Position numbers and translations under genes: made by a program. Shown here in pieces: positions 8,978 through 20,229 of a stretch of 64,000 nt of DNA; positions within the stretch are counted from its first letter, which is position 1; every line of letters begins with the position of its first letter. The notes under the pieces were generated by a model. The model was not told the origin of the DNA and made no database searches. It saw only the letters and a program-made list of their open reading frames with translations. This stretch comes from Methylobacterium sp. J-078 (GTDB lineage Bacteria > Pseudomonadota > Alphaproteobacteria > Rhizobiales > Beijerinckiaceae), in contig NZ_JAKSYI010000023.1 in the NCBI RefSeq assembly GCF_022829285.1, forward strand, positions 1 to 64,000, given 5' to 3'.

Positions 8978-9610
8978 TCAGGTGTTGCCGATGGCCCGGC
9001 GCAGCAGCGGACCGTCCGGCTCATCCGGCGATACGAGGCGGAGGCGCGGACGCTCGGAGGACAGGCGCCGGCGCCGCTCGGCGACGTCGCCGCCACCCGG
9101 CCGCTCCGGATCGCGCTCGCCCTCCTCGAAGGCCCGCAGCGCGGCCCGGCCGCGTCCGAGGCGGGACATCAGGGTTCCGATCGGAATTCCCAGCACGGCG
9201 GCGGCGTCCGCGTAGGCCATGCCCTCGAGGGTCACGAGATGGAGCGCGGCGCGCTGCTCCTCCGGCAGGGTGAGGAAGGCGCGGCGGATCTGCGCGAGGC
9301 GAACCTGCGCCTCCTGGGAGGGCGGCGTCACCTCCTCGCTCATCTGCACGAGGGCATCGGCGTGGCGGGCCTCGACGCGCTTGCGGCGCTGCTCGTCGAT
9401 GAAGACGTTGTGCAGGACCGTCATCATCCAGGTCCGCAAATTGGTGTTCGGCCGCGAGGCCTGGCCCGATTCGAGGGCACGCACCAGGGCGTCGTGGACG
9501 AGGTCGTCGGCCCGCAGGGTGTCCCGCGTCAGGGCGCGCGCGTAGCGCCGCAGCGGAACGAGCAGGTCGACGATGGAGGCGGGGCCGGGCCGGTTCGGTT
9601 CGGTCGTCAT
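8978..9610 (-). CDS. ECF-type RNA polymerase sigma factor
   Basis: A 210-residue sigma-70 family factor with region 2 (RYARALTRDTLRADDLVHD, NLRTWMMTVLHNVFIDEQRR) and region 4 (LPEEQRAALHLVTLEGMAY, IPIGTLMSRLGRGRAAL). A basic C-terminal extension of about 40 residues follows. It directs RNA polymerase to a small stress regulon and is probably controlled by the anti-sigma factor encoded next. The ATG at 9610 is chosen because it places the first sigma helix near residue 10. A strong AGGAGG lies too far upstream (over 20 bases), inside or next to a duplicated 17-bp unit, so the start is not certain. Confidence 0.88.
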   Translation of the reverse strand: MTTEPNRPGPASIVDLLVPLRRYARALTRDTLRADDLVHDALVRALESGQASRPNTNLRTWMMTVLHNVFIDEQRRKRVEARHADALVQMSEEVTPPSQEAQVRLAQIRRAFLTLPEEQRAALHLVTLEGMAYADAAAVLGIPIGTLMSRLGRGRAALRAFEEGERDPERPGGGDVAERRRRLSSERPRLRLVSPDEPDGPLLRRAIGNT

Positions 9611-9640
9611 GGTTGGGTCAACGTCCGGCCCCCCTCCTTT

Positions 9641-9674
9641 AATCCCCCTCGGGCGCAAATCCCCCTCGGGCGCA
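9641..9674. repeat. Perfect 17-bp tandem duplication upstream of the sigma factor gene
   Basis: Units 9641-9657 and 9658-9674 are identical (AATCCCCCTCGGGCGCA on the plus strand). On the minus strand each unit contains a GAGGGGGA, a Shine-Dalgarno-like string, 30-60 bases before the sigma start codon. Confidence 0.9.
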
Positions 9675-9711
9675 GGAGACTCGGATTCGGGAGTCTGGCC
9701 CGGATCCCGGT

Positions 9712-10824
9712 TCAGCGATAGGTCGCCTCAAGGTCGAGGGTGCAGGTGCGGCCGATCTGATCGTAGTTCTCCGCGATCCAGGCCTGCGCCGCGCCGCGGC
9801 CCTTGTCGCGCAGGCGCTCGAATACCCGCCAGCGGGCATCGAGGCGGGAGGAGGCCTGGTACTCGTCGAGGGCGCCGGTGCCGTCGATCCGGTGGACGTA
9901 CTGGGACTGGTACTCGCCCCGGCCCAGCACGCCCTCCTTGATCAGGTGGTCGACGAAATCGATGGCGCGCAGTTCGCGCATCAGGTTGGCGTTGAAGGTG
10001 ATCTCGTTGAGCCGGTCCTGGATCTCCTGGGGCGTGCGCGGGGTCTCGCGGCGCTCCACCGGGTTGATCTGCACCAGGACGATGTCGCGGGTCTCGGCGC
10101 CGCGATAGAGGGGATAGAGCGGCGGGTTGCCGAGGTAACCGCCGTCCCAGTACGGCACGCCGTCGATCTCCACCGCCTGGAACACGGTGGGCAGGCAGGC
10201 GGAGGCCATGAGGTGGTCGACGTTGAGGGACTCGCGCTCGAACACCGCGAGCTTGCCGGTCCAGACATTGGTGGCGGAGACGAACACGCCGGCGGTCTCG
10301 GCCCCGCGCAGGCGCTCGAAATCCACCTGCGCGGCCAGGACCTTGCGCAGGGGATTGTAGTTCAGCGGGTTCGACGTGTAGGGGCTGGTCCGGAACGCCC
10401 GGCTCCAGAACTCCACCACGGGGTTGTTCGACCAGAACTCGAACACGCCGCTGAACGCCTTGCGCTGCGCCGGCCACAGATCGCCGTCGAGGCTGACCTC
10501 GCGCCAGAACCGCGCCAGGGCCCGGCGGGCCCCCTCGGGCCCGTCCTCGAGCCAGCCGTCGACCATCACGACCGCGTTCATGGCGCCCGCGCTCGCCCCC
10601 GTGATCGCCTCGAAGCCCAGACGCCCGTCCTCGATCAGCGCGTCGAGGACCCCCCAGGTGAAGGCGCCGTGCGCGCCGCCGCCCTGGAGCGCCAGCGCCA
10701 CCGTCTTCTCCGCGCGCGGCCCCGCCATGACGCGCGTACCGGCGGAGGGCTGCATCGGCAGATCGTGTTCGACGGGGACGTCGATGAGCGAATCGACCGG
10801 CGGTTCCTGGTGCGGATCGAGCAT
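9712..10824 (-). CDS. Patatin-like phospholipase with C-terminal DUF3734
   Basis: A 370-residue predicted acyl hydrolase. Visible are the oxyanion loop GGGAHG (about 46-51), the nucleophile elbow GASAG with catalytic Ser (about 77-81), and the DGG motif supplying the Asp of the Ser-Asp dyad (YWDGGYLGNPPLYPL). The C-terminal part (RWRVFERLRDKGRGAAQAWI) matches the DUF3734 extension of this subfamily as I recall it. It is likely cytoplasmic or peripheral, acting on lipids or polyester. The ATG at 10824 is chosen because TTTGGAG lies at the right distance; an ATG at 10851 is possible. It ends shortly before the sigma factor gene on the same strand. Confidence 0.88.
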   Translation of the reverse strand: MLDPHQEPPVDSLIDVPVEHDLPMQPSAGTRVMAGPRAEKTVALALQGGGAHGAFTWGVLDALIEDGRLGFEAITGASAGAMNAVVMVDGWLEDGPEGARRALARFWREVSLDGDLWPAQRKAFSGVFEFWSNNPVVEFWSRAFRTSPYTSNPLNYNPLRKVLAAQVDFERLRGAETAGVFVSATNVWTGKLAVFERESLNVDHLMASACLPTVFQAVEIDGVPYWDGGYLGNPPLYPLYRGAETRDIVLVQINPVERRETPRTPQEIQDRLNEITFNANLMRELRAIDFVDHLIKEGVLGRGEYQSQYVHRIDGTGALDEYQASSRLDARWRVFERLRDKGRGAAQAWIAENYDQIGRTCTLDLEATYR

Positions 10825-11179
10825 GCTGATCTCCAAAGTTTTATGCTGCATCGCAATATATGATGCCGCAAGGCCACAAACAGGCCGGAAGATGCAGCGG
10901 TTCCCTGTCCCGCGCGCAGCCCTGCCCCTCGGACGGCCCCGAAAACTCGACATCGCCGCGCAGATGGGACATGGGAGGAGCCGAATACGATCCAGCACCC
11001 GCTCGCGCCCTCCGGCTCGTCCGGTGACGCAGCGGGCTTGACGCCCGCCCGCCGTCATCTCAGCTAAACGATCGAGGGCGTATTGTTTGCGGCATCGGAA
11101 CGCCGTCACCCGGCCTGAACCGGCCCGGTCGGCGGCTCGACCGTCGCCGGCGGACGTTCCTCGGAGCGCACAGTCAACG
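10825..11179. other. 355-bp intergenic region between the divergent patatin and ispG genes
   Basis: It must contain the promoters for both neighbours. I see no clear sigma-70 boxes, palindrome, RNA gene or coding frame. A short AT-richer stretch at 10835-10865 next to the patatin start is the only compositional change. Confidence 0.4.
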
Positions 11180-12487
<1,308 letters not shown>

Positions 12488-12514
12488 CCCCCGGGCGCAG
12501 CGTCGGCCAGGCCA

Positions 12515-12544
12515 GAACGGCAGCCTCGATCCAGGTTGCCGTTC
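12515..12544 (+). terminator. Stem-loop after ispG
   Basis: Arms 12515-12526 and 12533-12544 form a 12-bp stem with one G-T wobble around a 6-base loop. TCTCAT follows without a real T-run, so termination strength is uncertain. Confidence 0.6.
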
Positions 12545-12685
12545 TCTCATGCTGCGCCGCATGATAGCGTGAACCCAACCGTCCCCCGCCGGCCGACTTC
12601 GTCGGGTCCGGCCCCGGCGTTCCCGCGCGCGGCCTGAAGCCGTGCCGCGAGACGTTGGGCTCGCCACGAGCCTCGATCGAGCCGA

Positions 12686-14638
12686 ATGACGCAGACCGCC
12701 CCTTCGAGCGCGCCCACCGCCAAATCCGAGGGAGCCGGGAGCCCACCCCCCGTCGCCGACGGGGCCGCCGAAACCGCGCGCGCCCACGCGCCCGCGAGCC
12801 TCTGGACCCTCGTCCTCGGCTCCATCGGCGTCGTCTACGGCGATATCGGGACGAGCCCGCTCTACGCCTTCCGCGAGGCCCTGGTCTCGGCCCGCGCCGA
12901 CGGCATCCTGCTGCGCGAGGAGGTCCTCGGGGTCGCCTCGCTGATCCTGTGGGCGCTCGTCCTCATCGTCACCATCAAGTACGTCGTCATCCTGATGCGG
13001 ATGGACAACAACGGCGAGGGCGGCATCCTCTCGCTGATGGCGCTCGCCCGCACGGCGCTCGGCGGCTCTCGCGTGGTGTTCATGTTCGGCCTGCTCGGCG
13101 CCTCGCTGTTCTACGGCGACGCCATCATCACGCCGGCGATCTCGGTGCTCTCGGCGGTGGAGGGCCTGAAGCTCGTCACCCCGGCTTTCGACGCCTACGT
13201 GCTGCCGATCACCATCGCGATCATCGTGCCGCTGTTCCTCATCCAGGTGCGGGGCACCAGCAAGGTGGCGTCCTTCTTCGGGCCCGTCATGGCGGTGTGG
13301 TTCGCCGCCATGGCGCTGGCCGCCCTCCCCCACATCGTCGCCAACACCGACGTGTTCTGGGCCCTGAACCCGTATTACGCGGTGCATTACCTCCTCGGGC
13401 ACGGCACCGGCGCCCTGGTGGCGCTGGGCGCCGTGTTCCTGGCGGTGACGGGGGCCGAGGCGCTGTTCGCCGATCTCGGGCATTTCGGGCGCCGGCCGAT
13501 CCAGATCGCCTGGCTCGGCCTCGTCGGCCCCTGCCTCGTCCTGAACTATTTCGGCCAGGCGGCCCTCGTGCTGTCGAAGCCCGACACCACCGATCCGTTC
13601 TTCCAGCTCGTGCCCGAATGGGGCCTGCTGCCGATGGTGCTGCTCGCCACCGCCGCCACGGTCACGGCGAGCCAAGCCGTCATCACCGGCGCCTTCTCCC
13701 TGTCTCGCCAGGCGATCCAGCTCGGCCTGCTGCCGCGCCTCGAGATCCGCCACACCTCCGAATCGCATTCGGGCCAGATCTACCTGCCGCAGATCAACGC
13801 GCTTCTCATGGTCGGCGTCGTGATCCTGGCCGTGCTGTTCCGCTCCTCGGCGGCCCTGGCCTCGGCCTACGGCATCGCCGTGACGGGCACGATGCTGATC
13901 ACCGCGAGCCTCGCCTTCCTGGTGCTCTGGAAGACCTGGAAATGGTCGCCCTGGGCCGCCGGCCTCGCGATCCTGCCCTTCGCGGCGGTGGAGTTCCTGT
14001 TCCTGCTGTCGAACATGCTGAAGGTGCTCGAGGGCGGCTACGTGCCCCTGCTGTTCGCGGGCGCCCTGGTCGTCATGATGTGGACCTGGGTGCGCGGCGT
14101 CGGCATCCTCATCAACAAGACCCGCAAGACCGACGTGCCGCTGACCGAGCTCGTCGGCATGCTGGAAAAGAGCCCGCCCCACCACGTGCGCGGCACCGCC
14201 GTGTTCCTGACGAGCGACCCCTACATCGCGCCGGCCGCCCTGCTGCACAACCTCAAGCACAACAAGGTGCTGCACGAGAAGAACGTGGTGCTCACCGTCG
14301 AGACCGTGGACACGCCCCGCGCCGCGGAGGCCGACCGCATCCACATCGAGCCAATCGGCCCGCACTTCCACAAGGTCGTGATGAAGTTCGGCTACATGGA
14401 AACGCCGAACATCCCCCGCACCCTGACGCTCCTGAAGAAGCAGGGCTTCAAGTTCGACATCATGGCGACGTCGTTCTTCCTGTCCCGCCGCTCGATCCGC
14501 CCGGCCGCCCATTCGGGCATGCCGCTCTGGCAGGACCGGATCTTCATCACGCTCGCCAAGAACGCCAACGACGCCACGGACTTCTTCCAGATCCCCACCG
14601 GCCGCGTGGTGGAGGTGGGAACCCAGGTGACGGTGTAG
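12686..14638 (+). CDS. kup: Kup-type low-affinity potassium/proton symporter
   Basis: A 650-residue membrane protein with about 12 transmembrane helices and a C-terminal cytosolic domain. Diagnostic strings are [15 protein letters not shown] near residues 48-62 and the K+-pathway helix region [17 protein letters not shown]. Also seen are [20 protein letters not shown] and FFQLVPEW. The length matches the family (about 620-650). It imports potassium across the inner membrane with protons. The ATG at 12686 starts a Ser/Pro-rich cytosolic tail; no strong ribosome site is visible. It stands alone, 198 bp after ispG on the same strand. Confidence 0.96.
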   Translation: MTQTAPSSAPTAKSEGAGSPPPVADGAAETARAHAPASLWTLVLGSIGVVYGDIGTSPLYAFREALVSARADGILLREEVLGVASLILWALVLIVTIKYVVILMRMDNNGEGGILSLMALARTALGGSRVVFMFGLLGASLFYGDAIITPAISVLSAVEGLKLVTPAFDAYVLPITIAIIVPLFLIQVRGTSKVASFFGPVMAVWFAAMALAALPHIVANTDVFWALNPYYAVHYLLGHGTGALVALGAVFLAVTGAEALFADLGHFGRRPIQIAWLGLVGPCLVLNYFGQAALVLSKPDTTDPFFQLVPEWGLLPMVLLATAATVTASQAVITGAFSLSRQAIQLGLLPRLEIRHTSESHSGQIYLPQINALLMVGVVILAVLFRSSAALASAYGIAVTGTMLITASLAFLVLWKTWKWSPWAAGLAILPFAAVEFLFLLSNMLKVLEGGYVPLLFAGALVVMMWTWVRGVGILINKTRKTDVPLTELVGMLEKSPPHHVRGTAVFLTSDPYIAPAALLHNLKHNKVLHEKNVVLTVETVDTPRAAEADRIHIEPIGPHFHKVVMKFGYMETPNIPRTLTLLKKQGFKFDIMATSFFLSRRSIRPAAHSGMPLWQDRIFITLAKNANDATDFFQIPTGRVVEVGTQVTV

Positions 14639-14715
14639 GGACCCGCCCGGGGACGACACTTCGCCCCGCCCGGCACCGGGTCCATCGGCGCGCGCGAGCG
14701 TCCGTGGCGTTGCCC

Positions 14716-14982
14716 TCAGGCGACGCGACGCGGGGTTTCGAGACCGCCGCGCAGCGCCAGATCGGCGGGCGCGTCGAGGATCGGCAACGGTGCGGACAGC
14801 CGATGCGACGGGCGCGCGTAATAGGCCCGCAGCAGCGTGGTGCGCGCGAGCAGGTGGGCTTCGAGACGATCGCTCAAGCGTCCCACCGGACCCGTCAGCG
14901 CGTCGAAGCCGGCGGTGAGCACGTGGGCGACCGCGCGCAGGCCGGCTGCGGACAGGTGGGCGACCGGGCGAAGAACGTTCAT
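14716..14982 (-). CDS. Small hypothetical protein, 88 residues
   Basis: Not recognised. It is an 88-residue, Leu/Ala/Arg-rich, probably helical protein beginning MNVLRPVAHLSAAGLRAVAH, with no signal peptide, Cys or metal motif. The ATG at 14982 has GGTCGC just upstream, a weak ribosome site at best. It lies tail to tail with kup (77 bp) and is followed upstream by the SleB-like gene region. Periodicity and amino-acid make-up look like a real small gene, but support is only compositional. Confidence 0.5.
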   Translation of the reverse strand: MNVLRPVAHLSAAGLRAVAHVLTAGFDALTGPVGRLSDRLEAHLLARTTLLRAYYARPSHRLSAPLPILDAPADLALRGGLETPRRVA

Positions 14983-15164
14983 GGCGACCTGCTGTGATCG
15001 GAAAGGCAGGACCGGACATAGCGCAGCGTTTGCCACGGCCTCCGCGACCGAAAGCGGCACGCGGTGCCGGGGAACCGCCCTCGTGAAACGATCCGCTCAG
15101 TGCAGATCGACCGGGCCCGAGGCTCGGGGGCGTCCGCGATCGGATACGGAGCCCGCCGGCCGGC

Positions 15165-15998
15165 TCACGGCCTCGGCAGATTGAGAACCGTCGGCGGGAT
15201 GATCGGCTGTGGGGCGAGGGCCGCGGGCGTCATGGCAACGCGGCTGCGAGCGGGCGTCGTCCGGGCCACCGCAGCGGGCTTCGGTTCGGCCGCGACCCGC
15301 GCCGTGCGAACCGGCTCCGCACGGTGAACCGCCGCCGGGGGCGCCGGGATGGGCGCGGCCTGCGGCGGGGCGGGGTCGACCCGGGGTGGGGCCGGAGCCG
15401 CCACCGGCGCCACGGGCATCATCGGTATCGCTGTGGGCTCGGCGGAGGCGAAGGCCAGGGCGACCGGGGGCGCTGCCTGCTCCACCGCGCCGGGCTTGCG
15501 CTTCTCGTAGAAGGCGTTGCCGCCCGCCACCGCGACGTAGTGCATGTTGTTGTAGGGAAAGTGCAGGCCGGCGGTGTGGAAGTACATGGCCCGGCCGACC
15601 TTGGGGTGGCGCTGGCCGTCGAGCACCGCGTCCGTCACCTCGGCGACCTTCTGGAGTTCCTTGCCCTCCATCTTCCGCGTCAGCACGCCGGGGGCGAACT
15701 GCCGGGGCTGGCCCACCACGGCGCAGATCCCGCCATTCGGGAAGGCCGCCGCTTCGAGCCGGTTCATCACCACCGTTCCGACGGCGAGCAGTCCCTCGGG
15801 GTCGCTGCGGTTCGATTCGAAGTACATGGCCCGGCCGAGGCAATCCCGCTCCTCGTCGGTGGCAGCAATCGCCTTGGCGGCCAGCGTCGACCCCGTGGCA
15901 TTGGGGTTCCCCGCATAGGTGTTGCAACCGGCGAGGCCGGGAACGACCAGGAGAAGGCCCAGGAGAGGCAGCGTCGTCGCCGATCGGGTGTCCTGCAT
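15165..15998 (-). CDS. Lipoprotein cell-wall hydrolase, SleB family
   Basis: A 277-residue lipoprotein. The signal peptide ends in the lipobox LAGC (Cys near residue 24). Residues ~45-165 form a SleB-type hydrolase domain: RDCLGRAMYFESNRSDPEGL, VMNRLEAAAFPNGGICAVV, QFAPG and GRAMYFHTAGLHFPYNN. The Glu in MYFES corresponds to the likely catalytic Glu of this lysozyme-like fold. A Pro/Ala/Arg-rich disordered tail of about 100 residues follows. It probably cleaves or remodels peptidoglycan from the outer membrane. The ATG at 15998 has GAGG about 8 bases upstream; an in-frame ATG at 16031 would only lengthen the signal peptide. Confidence 0.87.
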   Translation of the reverse strand: MQDTRSATTLPLLGLLLVVPGLAGCNTYAGNPNATGSTLAAKAIAATDEERDCLGRAMYFESNRSDPEGLLAVGTVVMNRLEAAAFPNGGICAVVGQPRQFAPGVLTRKMEGKELQKVAEVTDAVLDGQRHPKVGRAMYFHTAGLHFPYNNMHYVAVAGGNAFYEKRKPGAVEQAAPPVALAFASAEPTAIPMMPVAPVAAPAPPRVDPAPPQAAPIPAPPAAVHRAEPVRTARVAAEPKPAAVARTTPARSRVAMTPAALAPQPIIPPTVLNLPRP

Positions 15999-16092
15999 GC
16001 CGCCTCGCTCCACTCCCTCAAGCGTATCCATATGGCTTGCCGGCCAAATGGGTTCGTTTTCGGGCAAGCGCGGCTTTTTGCGGGCGCCGGGC

Positions 16093-16530
16093 TCAGGCCT
16101 CGCGCTCGTAGCGGAAGGCGTCGGCCACGCGCGGCATGCCGATGTGATCGTAGAAGGTGACGGCGTCGGGGGCGGCCGTGAGCAGCAGCGAGGCCTCGGG
16201 CCCGACCGCCGCGCGGGTGGCACCGATGAGGCCCTGCCCGACCTTCAGCCCCTGCGCCGAGCGGCACACGGCCAGATCCGAAAGGTAGGCGCAGAAGCTG
16301 AAATCGGTGAGCGTGCGCGCGACACCCACCAGGGCGCCGTCCCGGCGGGCGGTGACGACGAGGTCGGCTCGGGCCAGCATCCGCCCGAGGCGCGCTAGGT
16401 CGTCGGCCGGGCGACGGGCGGCGAGCCCCGATTCCACCAGGACGCGGCGGAACTCCGCCACGTCGAGGTCCGGCTCGATGCCGTAGGTGATCTGACCCTG
16501 GGCGGGTTGGCCGTCCACGACCGGGCTCAT
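16093..16530 (-). CDS. GNAT-family N-acetyltransferase
   Basis: A 145-residue single-domain acetyltransferase. The CoA-binding region is recognisable as YLSDLAVCRSAQGLKVGQGL, followed by LLLTAAPDAVTFYDHIGM, the usual beta4-alpha3 and beta5-alpha4 elements. The substrate is unknown. It begins 2 bases after the secA stop codon on the same strand, so it is probably co-transcribed with secA, although no functional link is obvious. Confidence 0.85.
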   Translation of the reverse strand: MSPVVDGQPAQGQITYGIEPDLDVAEFRRVLVESGLAARRPADDLARLGRMLARADLVVTARRDGALVGVARTLTDFSFCAYLSDLAVCRSAQGLKVGQGLIGATRAAVGPEASLLLTAAPDAVTFYDHIGMPRVADAFRYEREA

Positions 16531-16532
16531 CC

Positions 16533-19427
16533 TCAGACCGTCAGCGTGCCGTGGCAGTGCTTGTACTTCTTGCCGGAGCCGCAGGGGCACGGCTCGTTGC
16601 GCCCGACCCGGCCCCAGGTGGCAGCGTCCTGCGGGTCGCGCTCGAGAACGGCGGTGTCGGTCGCCATCTCGCGGGCGGCGTAGCCATAGGCGGGGCCGGC
16701 TCCGCCATCGCTGCCCGTGCCGATCCGGCTCATCTCGTTCTCGCCGGTAACGGGGTCGAGGTGCTGGGCGAACATCGGCGGCAGCGCGCCTTGCGCGAAC
16801 GGATCGGGCGCCCCGTCGGCCGGCGCCTCGTCGTACATGATCTCGATGCGCGAGAGCTGCTGGGTCACCTGCTCGCGTAAGGAGGCGACGAGGCCGTTGA
16901 AGAGGTCGAAGGCCTCGGACTTGTACTCGTTGAGGGGATCGCGCTGGGCGACGCCGCGCCAGCCCACCACCTGCCGGAGGTGGTCGAGGGTGACGAGGTG
17001 CTCGCGCCAGAGGTGGTCGAGGGTCTGCAGGAGGACCTGCTTCTCGACGTAGGTCATCACCTCGGGGGTGTTCTTCTCGACGCGCACCCCGTAGGCCTCG
17101 TCCGCCGCCTGGCGCAGGCGGTCGCGCATCTCCTCGTCGGCGATGCCCTCCTCCTTGGCCCAGTCCTCCACCGGCACGTCGAGGTTGAGCACGGTCTGGA
17201 CCCGCTCGCGCAGGCCCTCGATGTCCCACTGCTCGGCATAGGCGTTCTCGGGCACGTGCACGGCCACGAGGTCGTCGACCACGCCGTGGCGCATCTCGTC
17301 CACGGTCTCGCGCACGCTCTCCTGACCCATGAAGTCGCGGCGCTGCTCGAACACGACCTTGCGCTGGTCGTTCATGACGTTGTCGTACTTGAGCACGTTC
17401 TTGCGCATGTCGAAGTTGCGCGCCTCGACCTTCTGCTGCGCCTTCTCGATCGCCTTGTTGATCCAAGGGTGGATGATCGCCTCGCCCTGCTCGAGTCCGA
17501 GGCGGGTCAGCATGCCGTCCATGCGGTCGGAGCCGAAGATCCGCATCAGGTCGTCCTGAAGCGACAGGTAGAACTTCGAGCGGCCGGGATCGCCCTGGCG
17601 GCCGGAGCGGCCGCGCAGCTGGTTGTCGATGCGGCGGGATTCGTGGCGCTCGGTGCCGATGATGTAGAGGCCGCCCGGCAGGGTCTTCTTGCGGCCCGCC
17701 TCCGGGTCGGCGGGCTCGCCAGAGGCCAGCACCTTGCCCCGGTTCTCCTCGATCTCGGCCTTGATCGCCGCGATGGCGGCCTCGCGCTCGGGGCCCTCGG
17801 CCACCCCCGCGAGTTCCTTCTCGACGCGCATCTCGACGTTGCCGCCGAGTTTGATGTCGGTGCCGCGCCCGGCCATGTTCGTCGCGATGGTGATGGCGCC
17901 GGGCACGCCGGCTTCCGCCACGATGTAGGCTTCCTGCTCGTGGAAGCGGGCGTTGAGCACGGCAAAGCGCTTCGTCACCCGGCCTTCGCGGGCGGCGGCG
18001 TAGACGTCCGTCAGCGCGTTCGGGTCCGAGTAGTCGAGTTGGGTGAAGCCGGACTTCAGCAGCATCTCGGCCAGGTGCTGCGACTTCTCGATGGAGCCGG
18101 TGCCGACCAGGATCGGCTGGTGGCGCGCATGCGCCTTCTCGATCTCGGCGATGATACCGACGTACTTCTCGTCCACCGTCCGGTAGACCTCGTCGTCCTC
18201 GTCGACGCGCTCGACCGCCTTGTTGGTCGGGATGTCGACGACTTCGAGCTTGTAGATCTCGGCGAACTCGTCGGCTTCCGTGGAGGCGGTGCCGGTCATG
18301 CCGGCGAGCTTCGAATAGAGGCGGAAGTAGTTCTGGAAGGTGATCGAGGCGAGCGTCTGGTTCTCAGGCTGGATCGTGACCCGCTCCTTGGCCTCCAGCG
18401 CCTGGTGCAGCCCTTCCGAGTAGCGCCGGCCCTGCATCATGCGGCCGGTGAACTCGTCGATGATCACCACCTCGTCGTTCTTGACGATGTAGTCCTTGTC
18501 CAGGGTGAACAGGGTGTGGGCGCGCAAGGCCAGGTTGACGTGGTGGACCAGGGAGACGTTGTGCGCGTCGTAGAGGTCGCCGTCCTTCAGCAGGTCCGCG
18601 CCGCGCAGGAGGTCCTCCACGAACTCGTTGCCGCTCTCGGTGAGCGAGACCGTGCGCTGCTTCTCGTCGAGGTCGTAATGCTCGCGCTCCAGGTGCGGCA
18701 TCAGGGCGTCGACGGAAACGTAGAGCTCGGAGCGGTCATCCACCGGGCCCGAGATGATGAGCGGGGTGCGCGCCTCGTCGATCAGGATGGAGTCGACCTC
18801 ATCGACGATCGCGTAGTTGTGGCCCCGCTGCGAGAGCTGGGACAGCTCGTACTTCATGTTGTCGCGCAGGTAGTCGAACCCGAACTCGTTGTTCGTGCCG
18901 TAGGTGATGTCGCAGGCGTAGGCTTCCTTGCGCTGGCCGTCGTCGAGCCCGTGCACGATGGTGCCGACGGAGAGCCCGAGGAAGCGGTAGACCCGGCCCA
19001 TCCACTCCGCGTCGCGGGCGGCGAGGTAGTCGTTCACGGTGACCACGTGGACGCCGAGGCCCGACAGCGCGTTGAGGTAGACCGGCAGGGTCGCCACCAG
19101 GGTCTTGCCCTCGCCGGTGCGCATCTCGGCGATGCCGCTCTCGTGGAGCACCATGCCGCCGATCATCTGCACGTCGAAGTGACGCTGCCCGAGGACGCGC
19201 TTGGCCGCCTCGCGGACCGTGGCGAAGGCCGGCACGAGGATGTCGTCGAGGCTCTTGCCGGCGGCGAGCTCGGCCTTCAGCATGTCGGTGCGGGCGCGCA
19301 GGTCGTCGTCCGAGAGCGCGGCGATCTGCGGCTCCAGGGCGTTGATCTCGGCCACACGGGGACGATAGCCCTTCACGCGCCGGTCGTTGGACGAGCCGAA
19401 AATCTTCTTGGCGAGGGCACCGAGCAT
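16533..19427 (-). CDS. secA: Preprotein translocase ATPase SecA
   Basis: A 964-residue motor of the Sec translocon. The Walker A region [11 protein letters not shown] lies near residue 104 and the DEAD-type Walker B DEVDS near 209. Also visible are [33 protein letters not shown], the helical scaffold, and the C-terminal zinc/SecB-binding motif ([13 protein letters not shown]). It drives unfolded proteins with Sec signal peptides across the inner membrane. The ATG at 19427 gives the canonical [12 protein letters not shown] start. Length and domain order are normal, with the usual linker of about 40 residues before the zinc motif. Confidence 0.98.
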   Translation of the reverse strand: MLGALAKKIFGSSNDRRVKGYRPRVAEINALEPQIAALSDDDLRARTDMLKAELAAGKSLDDILVPAFATVREAAKRVLGQRHFDVQMIGGMVLHESGIAEMRTGEGKTLVATLPVYLNALSGLGVHVVTVNDYLAARDAEWMGRVYRFLGLSVGTIVHGLDDGQRKEAYACDITYGTNNEFGFDYLRDNMKYELSQLSQRGHNYAIVDEVDSILIDEARTPLIISGPVDDRSELYVSVDALMPHLEREHYDLDEKQRTVSLTESGNEFVEDLLRGADLLKDGDLYDAHNVSLVHHVNLALRAHTLFTLDKDYIVKNDEVVIIDEFTGRMMQGRRYSEGLHQALEAKERVTIQPENQTLASITFQNYFRLYSKLAGMTGTASTEADEFAEIYKLEVVDIPTNKAVERVDEDDEVYRTVDEKYVGIIAEIEKAHARHQPILVGTGSIEKSQHLAEMLLKSGFTQLDYSDPNALTDVYAAAREGRVTKRFAVLNARFHEQEAYIVAEAGVPGAITIATNMAGRGTDIKLGGNVEMRVEKELAGVAEGPEREAAIAAIKAEIEENRGKVLASGEPADPEAGRKKTLPGGLYIIGTERHESRRIDNQLRGRSGRQGDPGRSKFYLSLQDDLMRIFGSDRMDGMLTRLGLEQGEAIIHPWINKAIEKAQQKVEARNFDMRKNVLKYDNVMNDQRKVVFEQRRDFMGQESVRETVDEMRHGVVDDLVAVHVPENAYAEQWDIEGLRERVQTVLNLDVPVEDWAKEEGIADEEMRDRLRQAADEAYGVRVEKNTPEVMTYVEKQVLLQTLDHLWREHLVTLDHLRQVVGWRGVAQRDPLNEYKSEAFDLFNGLVASLREQVTQQLSRIEIMYDEAPADGAPDPFAQGALPPMFAQHLDPVTGENEMSRIGTGSDGGAGPAYGYAAREMATDTAVLERDPQDAATWGRVGRNEPCPCGSGKKYKHCHGTLTV

Positions 19428-19658
19428 CGTGAACCTACGGTCGATCGAATAAGTCTGAAGGCGAATGTTGGCCGGGCTTATAGAGGTAAACACGGCACCG
19501 CGCATCCGAAAGAGCCGGCTCCGTCGTCACCCCGGAACGGGGCGGGAACGGGGACCTCATCTCCGGACACGGCACGGCGAATCGGCCGCGCGCCCGAAGG
19601 AGCGGCAGCCTGATTCGCCTCGACGAACGCGGTGGGAGCCGGTTTCGATCCCGGACGC

Positions 19659-19973
19659 TCAGTTGATGAGGCAGAACCCCGTGCCGGTGCCGACGACGCG
19701 CCGATTGGCGCACCAGGAATCGGCGGCGCGGACTTCGCGGGCGGGCGGAGTCGGCGCAGCCAAGGCCTTGACTGGACGCAGGGTGGGATCGGAGGCGGGC
19801 ACGGAAGTGACGGTGGGGGCTGCGGCGATGCTGCCCGTAGAGACTACGGCGGCGCTTCCGATGGTGGCGCTGCGGAATCCGCCCCGCGCTGCGCGTCCTC
19901 GCGCCTCGGCGCCCTGTGCCGCGCCGAGCACCAGGATGAGCAGCGTCGCGCCGATGACCGGGTTGCGTCGCAT
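19659..19973 (-). CDS. Small secreted protein of unknown function
   Basis: A 104-residue protein with a signal peptide (VIGATLLILVLGAAQGAEA) and an Ala/Thr/Ser-rich middle. A short C-terminal segment has two cysteines (WCANRRVVGTGTGFC) that could form a disulfide. GAGGGAG lies 7 bases before the ATG at 19973, so this start is preferred over an upstream TTG at 19988. No family recognised. It lies upstream of secA on the same strand, separated by 231 bp. Confidence 0.7.
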   Translation of the reverse strand: MRRNPVIGATLLILVLGAAQGAEARGRAARGGFRSATIGSAAVVSTGSIAAAPTVTSVPASDPTLRPVKALAAPTPPAREVRAADSWCANRRVVGTGTGFCLIN

Positions 19974-20229
19974 CGTCGTCTCCCTCAAGCCCTCACGGTG
20001 TCGAGCATAGGCATGGGGGCCTTAACGGCGCCTCTCGGGAACCGGCGGCAATCGCGCGAATTCGATCTCGCCGCCGCGCGGCCACGCTTGCCATCGGGGC
20101 GCCCGCACGCCACCTGATGTCGCGGCCAGAACCGCGGCCGCCCTGCCGCCCTCCCCTCTCGACCGTCCCTTGCGATCACCTCCGGCCGGGAAGAGCCGGG
20201 ACGCGGGCGGCGCTCCCAAGGACGCCTCG

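Noticed and set aside
16980-19613. Long open frame (877 codons) antisense to secA
   Set aside because: It is a GC-rich shadow frame; the residue pattern is Val/Leu/Asp/Gly-biased without motifs, while the opposite strand encodes a full SecA.
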